Origin: Myotis daubentonii
Taxonomy: Eukaryota; Chordata; Mammalia; Chiroptera; Vespertilionidae
Assembly (NCBI RefSeq): GCF_963259705.1
Contig: NC_081847.1
Span: forward strand, 67,105,754 to 67,169,753
Direction of reading: 5' to 3'
DNA length: 64,000 nucleotides
Shown: positions 1-10,463 of the stretch, one piece after another
Position numbering within the stretch: position 1 is the first letter of the stretch
Layout: each line of letters begins with the position of its first letter
Made by a program: the position numbers and the translations under genes
Notes under the pieces: model-generated
Databases searched by the model: none
What the model saw: the letters and a program-made list of their open reading frames with translations, nothing else
Told to the model about the DNA's origin: nothing

Positions 1-110
1 AAAAATATGGAGACAAAGAAAAAGGACACAAATGACAGAAATGGAGGAAAGCAAACTACTGGATATAGAGTTCAAAACCACACTTTTAAGGTTTTTCAAG
101 AATTTTCTAG
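1..110 (+). repeat. Fragment of an L1/HAL1 ORF1 5' end
   Basis: The first 110 bases align closely with the beginning of the ORF1 found at 836 (same start context, same ACCACACTTTTAAGG block). The similarity stops near CTAGA, where a new 5'UTR-like sequence begins. It is therefore the start of a second ORF1 copy cut off by the element that follows. It cannot make protein on its own. The window starts at or just before its ATG, so what lies upstream is unknown. Confidence 0.6.
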
Positions 111-2080
111 AGGCCGGAAACCAAGATGGTGGCGTAGGTTAACGCAGGAGATCGCTGCCTCGAACAACCACTTCAGAGATATAACTAAAGGACAGAACGG
201 ACATCATCCAAAACCACAGGAAGGCTGGCTGAGTGGAAATTCTACAACTAGGAGGAAAGAGAATATCATACCCAGACTCAGAGGAGGCGCAGTGCTGAAG
301 TGAAATACTCAGGTGCGGAGTGCGCGCGCGGAGCGGGCTGGTGGCGGAGGGCGCGGTTGTTGTTTTCAATCGGGAGGGAGTTTCAGACTCTGAGCTCCAG
401 ATCCGGGCGAGTCTCTGGGGAGCAAGACTCAAATGGGAGAAGCGGGACTGTCTGGCTTCGGTCGGAACTCGAAGGCAGCTTTCTCTCCGAGGTTTGCAGC
501 CATTGCTGGGACTCTGAGAGGCAGAGCCCCTGGGGAAGGAACTGAGAGCAGCCATAACTGCTCGCTCCGGCCCAGCCCGCCCTGTAGATCCCCTGGGACC
601 CGCCCCGCCCAAGCCCTGCGCAGAACCATTTGCCGGATAGCCTCAGGCAAAGGCTAGATTAGCACCGCCTTAGAGATCCAGCACAGAAGCCCTCCCACTG
701 CAGACCCAGCGGACTCTCATAGCCAGTTAGCCTGGAGGTCAACTCACCCCCGGTATTGCCGACATCAATCAAGGCTTAAAGGCAACAAGACTGCACACAA
801 AGACCACTAGGGGGTGTACCAAGAAAGCATAAAAAATGCGGAGACAAAGAAACAGGACAAAACTGTCAATGGAGGATATTGAGTTCAGAACCACACTTTT
901 AAGGTCTCTTAAGAACTGTCTAGAAGCTGCTGATAAACTTAGTAAGGCCCTCGAAAAGACTGGTGAGACTGCCGATAAATGTTGTGAGATCCTCAAGAAA
1001 TCTAATGAGACCCTCGATGTTATATTGGGGAACCAACTAGAAATTAAGCATACACGGACTGAAATAACGAATATTATACAGACTCCCGACAGCAGACCAG
1101 AGGAGCGCAAGAATCAAGTCAATGATTTGAAATGCGAGGAAGCAAAAAACACCCAATGGGAAAAGCAAAATGAAAAAAGAATCCAAAAATGCGAGGATAG
1201 TGTAAGGAGCCTCTGGGACAGCTTCAAGCGTACCAACATCAGAATTATAGGGGTGCCAGAAGATGAGAGAGAGCAAGATATTGAAAACCTATTTGAAGAA
1301 ATAATGACAGAAAACTTCCCCCACCTGGTGAAAGAAATGGACTTACAGGTCCAAGAAGCGCGGAGAACCCCAAACAAAAGGAATCCAAAGAGGACCACAC
1401 CAAGACACATCATAATTAAAATGCCAAGAGCAAAAGACAAAGAGAGAATCTTAAAAGCAGCAAGAGAAAGAAACCCAGCTACCTACAAGGGAATACCCAT
1501 ACGACTATCAGCTGATTTCTCAACAGAAACTTTGCAGGCCAGAAGGGAATGGCAAGAAATATTCAAAGTGATGAATACCAAGAACCTACAACCACGATTA
1601 CTTTATCCAGCAAAGCTATCATTCAGAATTGAAGGTCAGATAAAGAGCTTCACAGATAAGGAAAAGCTAAAGGAGTTCATCACCACCAAACCAGGATTAT
1701 ATGAAATGCTGAAAGGTATCCTTTAAGAAGAGTAAGAAGAAAAAGGTAAAGATACAAATTATGAACAACAAATATGCATCTATCAACAAGTGAATCTAAG
1801 AATCAAGTGAATAAATAATCTGATGAACAGAATGAACTGTTGATTATAATAGAATCAGGGACATAGAAAGGGAATGGACTGACTATTCTTGGGGGGGAAA
1901 GGGGTGTGGGAGATGTGGGAAGAGACTGGACAAAAATCGTGCACCAATGGATAAGGACAGTGGGTGGGGAGTGAGGGAGGAGGGTGGGGTGGGAACTGGG
2001 TGGAGGGGAGTTATGGGGGGGAAAAAGAGGAACAAATGTAATAATCTGAACAATAAATATTTAATTAATAAAAAAAAAAT
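111..2080 (+). mobile_element. Half-L1 (HAL1) retrotransposon, nearly full length
   Basis: The element has a GC- and CpG-rich 5'UTR (about 111-835, starting with an AAGATGGTGGCG-like L1 5' motif), one intact ORF1 (836-1726), a short 3'UTR with a strongly G-rich tract (about 1888-2030), and an AATAAA followed by an A-run near 2070-2080. No ORF2 (endonuclease/reverse transcriptase) is present: ORF1 runs straight into the 3'UTR. A second decayed copy at about 11,940 shows the same ORF1-3'UTR join, which fits an ORF1-only lineage (HAL1 elements are known in mammals) better than a private deletion. No clean target duplication was found. Such an element would need L1 ORF2 protein in trans. Confidence 0.7.
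836..1726 (+). CDS. L1-type ORF1 protein (RNA-binding chaperone) of a HAL1 element
   Basis: This is an uninterrupted 296-codon frame. In L1s, ORF1p forms trimers that coat the element's RNA and aid its insertion. The basic N-terminus (residues 1-15) is followed by a probable coiled coil (about 20-128), an RRM-like domain opening with NIRIIGVPE (134-142) and running to about 215, and the L1 C-terminal domain (about 218-292) with the TYKGIPIRLSADFS motif and a terminal MLKGIL typical of L1 ORF1p. Length is slightly below the usual 330-370 residues, mostly from a shorter coiled coil. The start at 836 is the first Met of the frame and matches the start of the partial copy at position 7. Intactness suggests fairly recent insertion or low decay. 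It is repeat-encoded, not a host gene. Confidence 0.8.
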   Translation: MRRQRNRTKLSMEDIEFRTTLLRSLKNCLEAADKLSKALEKTGETADKCCEILKKSNETLDVILGNQLEIKHTRTEITNIIQTPDSRPEERKNQVNDLKCEEAKNTQWEKQNEKRIQKCEDSVRSLWDSFKRTNIRIIGVPEDEREQDIENLFEEIMTENFPHLVKEMDLQVQEARRTPNKRNPKRTTPRHIIIKMPRAKDKERILKAARERNPATYKGIPIRLSADFSTETLQARREWQEIFKVMNTKNLQPRLLYPAKLSFRIEGQIKSFTDKEKLKEFITTKPGLYEMLKGIL

Positions 2081-2084
2081 CAAT

Positions 2085-2335
2085 AAGCAAGACAAAGAAA
2101 CAAAAACTCTTATACTCAGACAGCAGCACTGTGGTTCCCAGAGGGAAAGGGTGGTGGGGAGAAGGAAGTAAAGGGTAAAAGGGGTCACTCATACGGTGCC
2201 CGAAGGAGATTTGACTTTGGGTGGCAAACACACAAAGTAATATACAGGTGATGCATTATAGAATTGTACACATGAAACATATAATTTTATTAACCAATCA
2301 TTTAAATTTAAAAATACTAATAAAAAAGTAGGCAG
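2085..2335 (+). repeat. L1 3'UTR fragment
   Basis: The sequence carries the laurasiatherian L1 3' end pattern: a CAAGACAAAGAAACA block, the G-rich GAGGGAAAGGGTGGTGGGG tract, a GATTTGACTTTGGGTGG block, then GAATTGTACACATGAAAC and an AT-rich tail. Similar sequences recur near 6,960-7,110 and 57,090-57,290. It abuts the HAL1 poly(A) tail but belongs to a different L1 3' end. Confidence 0.6.
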
Positions 2336-3270
2336 TAAGGAGGGTCCCAGGAATATTCTGAGCACCTGCTGTAGCTGGCCAAGACTGGGGCTTAAGGTTT
2401 TTCACAACAAATCTATAAAATGGAAAGCAACATTTAGACAATTAACAACATTCACAATCCGTTATATGCAATATTGGGCACACAATAGGTACTTTATTCA
2501 AAAAGATATTTTGGAATAAGTGTATATAATCTTTAAGCATTCATCAAAGTAGATTGCCCTTTGTAGACCATGCTTATATTCTTTTGTTTCCTTTGTTGAC
2601 CTAAGATCTTATCCAGCCACTGTGTTTACTACTTTTGCAAATTTGTTTATCTTGAAAAATACTGTTGCATCTCTCCACAGCATTTTATGTTCACATCTGG
2701 CTGTGGACATCAACAACTTACGGAGTCCGCTCATGTCTATAATGTTTCCACAAGCTTTGTTTTGGAAATGTGGGGCTCTTTGGCTTTGAAACATGTGTAT
2801 AGAAGATTTTTAACATAAAAAGCCCTTCGTGCATTGTTATTTTAAAATAAATGTTAAATTTTGTGCTTCTGGGGTTTTGTTTTCCACAGCTGAGTGGCTC
2901 ATTCCCAGTCAGGAAATAAAGTCGGCAAAATAGCTGCAATAGTGAAAAAAGGGACCAGTGGCCATGAAGGAGAACCAATGACAACCTCTGCCACTGTATG
3001 AATGCGATGTTGTGGAAGAAGCAACCAACTTAAAGATACAAAATGCTAAGGTGTGAGACTTCCATGCAGTGCTTCTAGGGGCTCAGAAAATTATAAACAT
3101 GTTGGCAACACTTCATGTTAAAACCTATAAAATGTATTCTATGAAATGTAACATTTATCCTAAACTATGCCTGGTTCTAAGTCTAATGGAAAGTCAGGTA
3201 ATGGAGCTAAAGAAATTTAGCTTTTTTTTTTTTTTTTTCTTGGAAAGCAGTAACATGGTTTTTTGTTTTC
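2336..3270. other. Intergenic stretch without recognised features
   Basis: AT-rich, no convincing ORF, no repeat family recognised by eye apart from the poly-T run at about 3,222-3,238 that precedes the next SINE. Ancient repeat remnants cannot be excluded. Confidence 0.4.
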
Positions 3271-3498
3271 TTTTAAATCCTCACCCGAGGATATTTTTTC
3301 CATTGATTTTTAGAGAGAGTGGAAGGAAGGGAGGAGTGGAAGAGAGAGAAAAACATGGAGGTGAGACACATCAATTGGTTGCCTCCTGCACGCGTCCTGG
3401 TTCCCTTAACCAAGGTACATGCCCTTGATCAGGAATCAAACCCAAGATCCTTCAGGCTGAGGGCTGACACTCTAACCACTGAGCAAGCTGGCCAGAGC
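3271..3498 (-). mobile_element. Ves SINE
   Basis: Reading the minus strand gives the tRNA-derived head (GCTCTGGCCAGCTTGCTC...), the conserved CAAGGGCATGTACC block, and a tail ending in the ATCCTCGGGTGAGGATT motif. This tail type differs from the AATCAATAAAAATAT tail of other copies in the window, so at least two Ves subfamilies are present. Confidence 0.8.
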
Positions 3499-3924
3499 AA
3501 TAACTTTTTAAAATTTCAACCCTGCTTTTAGCTAGTTGTGTGACCATAGGCACGGAAATAACCTGAGTTGTCTTAGTTTCTTTGTTTGAAACAAAAACAA
3601 ACAAACAACAAAACTACCAGAACTGATAAATTCAATAAAGTAGCAAGATATATAATAAATGTCCAGAAATCAGCTATATTTCTATACACCAATAATGAAC
3701 TATCAGAAAGGGAAGCTAAGAAAACAATCCTATTTGCAATTGAATAAAAATACCTAGGAATAAATTTAACCAAGGATATAAAAGACCTGTACTCGGTAAA
3801 TTATCAGACACTGAAGAAAGAAATGAAAGAAGATACAAATAAGTGGAACTATATTCCATGTTCATGGATAGGAAGAATTAACATCACTAAAATGTCCATA
3901 CTACTCAAAGCACGCTACAGAGTC

Positions 3925-4447
3925 TATGGGAAACCTGTTCATGGCGTCAGATATGGGGGGAATGGTGTTCTCTCTTCTTGCGACCAGCGCAGAGAGAGAG
4001 AACGCGGGGGTTGATGAAATCTTGAATAGAACTCGACGAGGTTTTAAGGAAAAATGAATAAAGTAAGACTGAGACGGAAATAGAGGAAAGCTGGGACCAG
4101 TGTGGCGTCTGCTCTCTGATAGATGAACAGGGCCCAGAGCCAGCGCAGCAACCTTTATTTATAGCCAAATACGGGCAAGTTTCACTAAGGGTCAATAGAA
4201 GGGGGAATGTGTGCGTTCTGTAGCTTCCTCGAAGTCACCTCCGGGTGGGCCGAACCGCATTCATTCCCGGTGCTTGACTGGATTTAGGTAAGAACCCATT
4301 TCCTGGCACCTGGCTTTGAAGGTCAATGAGGCATTCCCACCTCTTGGTTTGATATGCCCCCAAGATAAGGCTCTACCTTCATCATGGGTTCAGTCGACAT
4401 GAATTTAAAAGAAAGCCAGCACCTTCCCTGGCAGGGGGCCTTCCACA
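3925..4447 (-). mobile_element. Solo LTR, class II-like (family A), inside the L1
   Basis: On the minus strand the block begins TGTGGAAGG and ends TTTCCCATA, so the expected terminal CA is mutated to TA. Flanks are AGAGTC (3,919-3,924) and AGATTC (4,448-4,453), a 6-bp target duplication with one mismatch, which suits class II (ERVK-like) integrations. A TATAAATAAA box lies on the minus strand at about 4,154-4,163 and an AATAAA further downstream. No internal retroviral genes are present, so it is a solo LTR formed by LTR-LTR recombination. Confidence 0.65.
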
Positions 4448-4852
4448 AGATTCAACACAATTCTGATCAAGATACCAATGGTGTATTTCACAGAACTAGA
4501 GCAAATATGCCAAAAATTTATGTGAAACCACAAAACACCCTGAATAGCCACAGCAATCTTTAGAAAGAAGAACCAAGTGGAGAAATCACATTACCTGATA
4601 TCAAACTATATTATGAGTCCATAATAATCAAAACAGCATGGTACTGGCATAAAAATAGACAAATAGATCAATAGAACAGCATAGAGAGCCCAGAAATAAA
4701 CCCATGAGTTTATGTTCAATTAATATTTGACGAAGGCGGCAAGAACATACAATGGAATAAAGTAAATGGTGTTGTGAATATTGGACAGATATGTACAAAA
4801 AAAATGAAACCAGAGTAATTTCTTACACCATACACAAGAATAAATTCAAAAC

Positions 4853-5969
4853 AGCCCTGGCCAGTTTGGCCCAGTAATTAGAGTGTTGGCTCATGGACCG
4901 AAGGAAGAGTCATGGGTTCAATTCCCAGTTAAGGGCACATACCTTAGTGTGGGGTTTGATCCCCGCCCCTGGTCCCGAACGTATGGGAGGCAACCAATTG
5001 ATGTGTCTCTTTCATGTTGATGTTTCTCTCCCCTCCCCTCCCCTCCCCTCCCCTCTCCTCCCCGCCCCTCCCGTCCCCTCTCCTCTCCTCTCCTCTCCTC
5101 TCCTCTCCTTCTTCTGAAGTATGGTAGCAATCATGTAGAAACTATAGTTTAACTCTAACCCTGTTGTTTGGCTTAACAATAGAAAAGTTATTTTGATTTT
5201 CTGAATTGTATAAATCATCCCATTCGATTGAATGACTATCCCATTGATTGTTATCTTACTGGTCTTAGTGAGCACATCCTTCTGTACCTGGAAACAGGAC
5301 AGCACAATTATCCTAAATTGTTTTAGTGGCCACAGGTGGTGCGTTCCAGCTGACTCAGTGGTCCTGAGACCAGGACAGCACAATTACTCTAAATTGTCCT
5401 GACAACTCAGTGGTCGGGAGACCCAAGGGCTCTAGATAATGTGTGATCCGGAGACCCAAAACTGTAATTTAGATAACATGCCTAAGTTTAACCCAGGTTA
5501 CCCAAGGGCTCTAGATAATGTGTTTATAACATGCCGTTTCTGCTTCTGTAAAACTGCTTTTCTGCAAACTAGGTTCCTCATTCCAGACCCGAGGGCTCTA
5601 GATAATGTATTTCTGTCAATTCAGTGACCCTGAGACCCAAAAACTATAATTAACATGCTTAATTCTGCTTCTGTAATCTGCTTTTTTGCGAGCCAGGTGC
5701 CTCATTCCAAACCCTGGGATGTAATCAATACCTTTGTGATTTTTGCCTATATAAGTCTGGTTTTTCGACCATCTTATTACTATGAGATTTGGGAATGACC
5801 CCTCATAGTCCCGGATTGCAATAAATGTGACTCTTTAATTCGACTTCTTGAGGCGTCCTTCTGTGATTCGAGGGGTACATTACAACACTTCCTCCCTTCC
5901 TCTCTGTCTGAAAATCAATGGGAAAAAAATAACCTTGGGTGAAGATTAAAAATAAATAAATAAAATAAC
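4853..5969 (+). mobile_element. Ves SINE split by a solo LTR
   Basis: The 5' part (4,853-5,114) has the AGCCCTGGCCAG head and a pyrimidine-rich (CCCCT/CTCCT) expansion from about 5,030 to 5,110. The 3' part (5,888-5,969) has the CTTCCTCCCTTCCTCTCTG tail block and an A-rich end. The two halves join exactly when the LTR at 5,115-5,887 is removed together with one CTTC copy. The SINE in turn sits inside L1 ORF2 sequence. Confidence 0.8.
5115..5887 (+). mobile_element. Solo LTR (family B) with 4-bp target duplication
   Basis: It starts TGAAGTATGG and ends TACAACA. CTTC lies immediately before (5,111-5,114) and immediately after (5,888-5,891), the 4-bp duplication typical of gammaretrovirus-like (class I) insertions. 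The U3 part contains three diverged copies of a GGGCTCTAGATAATGT unit. A TATATAAG box lies near 5,748-5,755 and AATAAA at 5,820-5,825, giving a conventional U3-R-U5 layout. No internal viral sequence remains. A related, 3'-shortened copy is at 49,587. Confidence 0.8.
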
Positions 5970-7110
5970 AAAGCAGATTACAGACTTAAATGCAAAACTT
6001 GAAACCATAAAAATCCTAGAAGAAAACATAGGCAGTAAAATCTAGGACATTTCTCATAACAATATTTTTTTTCTGATATTTTTGCACAGCAAAGAAAACC
6101 ATCAACAAAAATGAAAGACAATCCACTGAATGGGAGAACATATTCGTTAATGATACATCTAATAAGGGGTTAATATCCAAAATTTATAAAGAACTTATGA
6201 AACTCAACACCTAATAAATAAACAATCCAATTGAAAAATGGCCAAAAGACCTAAACAGGCACTTCTTCAAAGAGGACCTACAGATGGCTAAGAGACATAT
6301 GAAATGCAAATTAAAGTCACAATGAGATATCCCCTTATACCTGTCAGAATGGCTATTATCAATAAATCAACAAACAACAGTGTTATCAAGGATGTGGAGA
6401 AATGCACTGTTGGTGGGAATGCAGATTGGTGCAGCCAGTGTTGAAAGCAATACTGAGTTTCCTCAAAAATTGAAAATGGAACTGCCTTATGACCCGGTGA
6501 TTCCACTTCTGGGAATGTAGCTGAAGAAACCCAAAACACTAAGTTGACAGAATATATGCAACCCAATGTTCATTGCAGTATTACTTATAATAGTCAAGAT
6601 TTGGAAGCAACCTAACTGTGCATCAGTAAATGAGTGCTATATGTACCCAACTGAATACTACTCGGCCATAAAGAAGAAGGAAATCTTACCTTTTGTGACA
6701 GCATGGACGGACCTGGAGAGCATTATGCTAAGTGAAATAAGCCAGTCAGAGAAAGACAAGTACCATGTGATCGCACTTATATGTGGAATCTAATGAACAA
6801 AATAAGCAAACATACGCAATAGAAACAGACTCATAGATACAGAAAACAGACTAACAGCTGTCATGGGGGTGGGGAATTGGGGGGCTGAGTGCGAAAAGTG
6901 AAGGAATTAAGCAAAAATAAATATCAAAACTCATAGACACAATCAACGGTATGGTGATTACAAGAGGCAAAGGGGTTGTGGGAGGTAGAAGAGGGTGGAG
7001 GGGGGATAAATGGTGATGGAAGGAAACTTCACTTTGGCTGGTGAACACACAATGCAATATACAGAATTGTACACTTGAAACTTTTATAATGTTATTAATC
7101 AATGTTACCT

Positions 7111-7579
7111 AATGAATTCAAGAAAAAGAAACAGAAACATGTGAGCAGAGATGCCCCAGCTGACTCACAGACCTGCAGTAAGAAGCAGAGGTGTTCCAGC
7201 ACCACAACCTGAAGCACGGTTGCCCAGCTGAGCCTGTGTCAGATCAACCCAAGGCAACCTGTGATCATAAAGGAATACTGTTTTAAGTAACAGAAGCTTG
7301 AAGCGGCTTGTTACACAGCAGCAATGTTATCACTGAGAACTGATACACGTCAGAATTCAGTTTGTGAGTGCTGGTGTCCCTGGCAAAACCTTCAAGTGTG
7401 GCAGTAAAAGGACAACCTACTTTCTGGCTTGGGCTATGCCCCTCTCCGGCTCACGCTGGTACTTCTCCTCCCACAGCCACCTAATGCTGACGGCAGGATT
7501 CTGCCTCTGGAGTAGCCCCATGAAGGATATGTATGGGCTTCTGGTATTTTCCCAATTTTCTTATCCCTTACCACCCTGA
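7111..7579. other. Unassigned stretch between repeats
   Basis: No repeat family or credible gene recognised. The 71-codon + frame at 7,364-7,579 has no recognisable domain and overlaps no splice signals of note, so it is treated as chance. Confidence 0.35.
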
Positions 7580-7587
7580 CTCTAGAA

Positions 7588-7810
7588 CAGTGGTTCTCAA
7601 CCTTCCTAATGCCGCGACCCTTTAATACAGTTCCTCATATTGTGGTGACCCCCAACCATAAAATTATTTTTGTTGCTACTTCATAACTGTAATTTTGCTA
7701 CTGTAAACAATATGTAATTATATATGTGTTTTTCGATGGTCTTAGGCGACCCCTGTGAAAGGGTCGTTCAACCCCCAAAGGGGTCTTGACCCACAGGTTG
7801 AGAACCGCTG
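7588..7810. mobile_element. Non-autonomous hAT element with perfect target duplication
   Basis: Terminal inverted repeats CAGTGGTTCTCAACC and GGTTGAGAACCGCTG bound a 223-bp element. The 8-bp sequence CTCTAGAA lies directly on both sides (7,580-7,587 and 7,811-7,818), diagnostic of the hAT superfamily. No transposase is encoded. A relative in the opposite orientation is at 17,813-18,024. Confidence 0.9.
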
Positions 7811-8019
7811 CTCTAGAATATCTACATCTTTTTCATACTTACCACAGCGTTGAAGACTCAGGAGTGTCTTCATAACTATTATTTGAATAAGTCTATCATT
7901 GGCTGCGTTAGAAGGTCATTTTCTGAAAGTGTCATGTGAGTTAAAAAGTCCACCTTTTTATCTAGTGCAGTTAAGTACACCACTGACATTATGAATAAAT
8001 AAGCAAAAGCATATTTTCT

Positions 8020-8230
8020 GCCCAGCTGGCATGGCTCAGTGGTTGAGCATAAACCTATGAACCAGGAGGTCACTGTTCAATTCCCAATCAGGGCACATGC
8101 CTGGGTTGTGGGCTAGATCTCCAGTGTGGGACATGCAGGAGGCAGTTGATCAATGATTCTCTCTCATCAATGATGTTTCTATCTCAGTCCCTCTCCCTTC
8201 CTCTCTGAAATACAAATATATTTTTAAAAT
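8020..8230 (+). mobile_element. Ves SINE
   Basis: tRNA-like head CCCAGCTGGCATGGCTCAGTG, body with the GGGCACATGCCTGGG block, and a CTCTCCCTTCCTCTCTGAAAT tail. Flanks share ATATTTTC, a probable target duplication. Confidence 0.8.
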
Positions 8231-8292
8231 TATATTTTCAGTGGAATTTGATTTTGATTGCATTTCACTTAAAATGACAAAAAGGCATTACA

Positions 8293-8939
8293 TGCTAACC
8301 TGACAAGCTCAGGGAAGGCCTGCGTGGCAGCCTTGCAAACTCAAGAGACCTAAAGTAACCACAAAGGATGGTCTGAAATGAAAACCTCTTAATTAAAAAA
8401 CAGTTTATAGTAGTCACGTCCTAGGCCAGCGTCTTCCCTGACGGAGATCAACTTCCTTCTTTACTGAGCCTATTGTCTTTTTTGCACCTAAGATAACATA
8501 ACTGTGAAATGTCAGGGTAACTTGTAACTTCCCTTTTTCTGGACCCTTCAGGCCACAAAAATAACAAATGGCGCCAGGGCACAGACCACAGATTCCCTCA
8601 TTGTTAGTTATTTTGTTAACTATCCTGTGCCCTCTATGTAAAACAAGTATGTGTCTACCATTTTACTTTCTATCCAATCCCAGAGGTTTCTCTCCCCCAC
8701 CCTTTGCTTTCTCCCACCTCCTTAATCTATCACCAATGCATTTCATGTAACCCACTTACATCTCCACCTTTGATGGTAATTTATAAACATAGGTGAAAAA
8801 CCGCCATTCCCTGGAGCATTATCCCAATATGTAGAGACTCTGCTTCCCCGCAATTGTCGACAGTGTGGCTCAAATAAACTCACAAAAATTCTTTACAGAT
8901 TTGAATGTCTTCTTACGTTAACGGACACATGTTTTAATG
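8293..8939 (+). mobile_element. LTR (family C), left copy
   Basis: Begins TGCTAACCTGACAAGCTC and ends near ACGGACACA. AATAAA lies at 8,873-8,878, with a U5-like stretch after it. A diverged, 3'-shortened copy starts at 10,020 in the same orientation. The ends are approximate because no clean target duplication was found. Confidence 0.6.
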
Positions 8940-10019
8940 GGGACTGGGGAGACTGTGACAAAAGAGAAAGTAAAATTCCATTCAACCTCCTCTAGCCCTT
9001 CCAAAACTGGTGCTAAGGGAAACCTGTTTGGCTTAAAAGAAACTCGTCCTTTGTACTAATATATCTGCTTAATCACTCAGAAAACTAAAACTGAATTCTT
9101 CCCTGCGGTACTTCTCAGAACTTTTAATATGCTAATGCACATTGTAAAGTCCCCTCTCTGGGGAATTAGTATGCAGCATATCCTAAGCCAAGTTGGCCCT
9201 GGAACCCTGAGAACTTTTTGTGCTTAGGGCATTTGTATGATTAATATCAACCCAGGGAGCACAGTTTGAGAAATTCTGCTCCTTTCCAGTGACCTACAAA
9301 GTAATGAATCATCCTGTCAGTTACACAGTTACACTTAAATCCCACCTTACTGGCCCTAAACTGACTTCCCCTGGTTGGTAACCTTTTTATGGTTACAGCA
9401 CTTTTAAAGGGAACGAGAGGATGGGGGTAGGGAGTGGGAAAGAAAGCCACTACCCAGGTCAGAAATGATTACAATGAAAAGACTTCTTCAGCTGAACTAA
9501 GTTTCACAGGTCTACAAAAGAGTCCACAGTCATCTCACTATTCCTCTTCAACACTGTGTCTTTGAGTAGAGCTAGTGCCTGGCCCCACACACGGAAGGGA
9601 AAGCCGGGGAGCATTCCAGAAAGCACTGGTGTGTTGGGTACAGGCTGAGGTCACAGGACATCCTTTAACTCGTTGGTAATAAGTTGTATCTTGTTCTCAC
9701 AAAGTGAGCATTGCTGTGGCTGCATATAGACCCACTTGAAGTAAAAGGAATTCACACAAGTTCAAAATTTAATAGCACACCCGTCCTCAGAAGTCACAGT
9801 ATTGCAGCAAGCTCCCCACAAACCAGAGGGAAACAACTGAGTCAATCAAAACAAATTGCAGAGCACCAAAACCCCCTGGTGATTACATGATATTCACGTC
9901 GATCACTGTTTTTTATCTATTGTATTTTGTTTGATTTAGAGTTAGTTCCAAACAAGCAAAACCAAGAATAAAAAAGCATCTTTAGCCACCTTGGTCCTGT
10001 GGATGAAAAGTGGCCACTT
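8940..10019 (+). other. Segment between two same-orientation LTRs
   Basis: About 1.08 kb with no recognisable gag, pol or env frame. It may be the deleted interior of an old provirus or simply host DNA between two independent LTRs. A purine-rich GATGAAAAGTGG lies just before the right LTR, a weak polypurine-tract candidate. Confidence 0.35.
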
Positions 10020-10405
10020 GCTAAACCTGACAAGCTCCGGGGAGGCCTACATGGCAGCCTTACAAACTCAGAGACCTAAATCAACCACGAAGGATGGTCT
10101 AAAATTAAACCGTTTTAACTAAAAAGCAGTTTATGGTGGGTAGTCGTCCTAGACTGGTATCCTGCCTGACAAACGTCAATCTTTACCTTAACTGAGCCTG
10201 TCTGTTGTCTTTTTGCATATCATTGTAATGTCAAAGTAATTTTCTTTTTTCTGGACCCCTCAAAGCACAGGCACCGCTCTGCAGAGACCACAAATCCCCT
10301 AGTTGTCATTGAGTTAATTGTTGACTGTTAACTATCCTGCACCCACCTAAGTAAAAGAAGTATGTGTCTATCATTTTACTTTTTACCCAATTATTTAGTT
10401 TTTGT
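10020..10405 (+). mobile_element. LTR (family C), right copy, 3' truncated
   Basis: Begins TGCTAAACCTGACAAGCTCC and matches the left copy at 8,293 through the ATGTGTCTATCATTTTACTTT block, then similarity is lost before the region containing the poly(A) signal. Divergence between the two copies is clearly visible, so they are old or independent. Confidence 0.6.
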
Positions 10406-10463
10406 GATTCTAAATAAAATTCCAAAGTAGTTTTCTTGGAAACTTGATAAAATGATTCTAAAA

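Larger units (their letters stand above)
3612..7110 (+). mobile_element. L1 3' part (ORF2 end and 3'UTR), split by insertions
   Basis: Segments 3,612-3,924, 4,448-4,852 and 5,970-7,110 read through as one L1 in order. They cover the reverse-transcriptase C-terminal region, the end of ORF2 (the TACTCGGCCATAAAGAAGAAGG block near 6,660), then a 3'UTR with a G-rich tract ending in GTACACTTGAAAC. The element is 5' truncated and full of stops, so it is dead. It is interrupted by a solo LTR (3,925-4,447) and by a SINE carrying another LTR (4,853-5,969), which dates the L1 as the oldest layer of this nest. Confidence 0.75.

Noticed and set aside
139..657. Overlapping frames on both strands
   Set aside because: GC-rich HAL1 5'UTR; no conserved protein features and mutually overlapping in several frames.
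3947..4195. 82-codon minus frame
   Set aside because: Lies wholly inside a solo LTR with no retroviral coding similarity visible.
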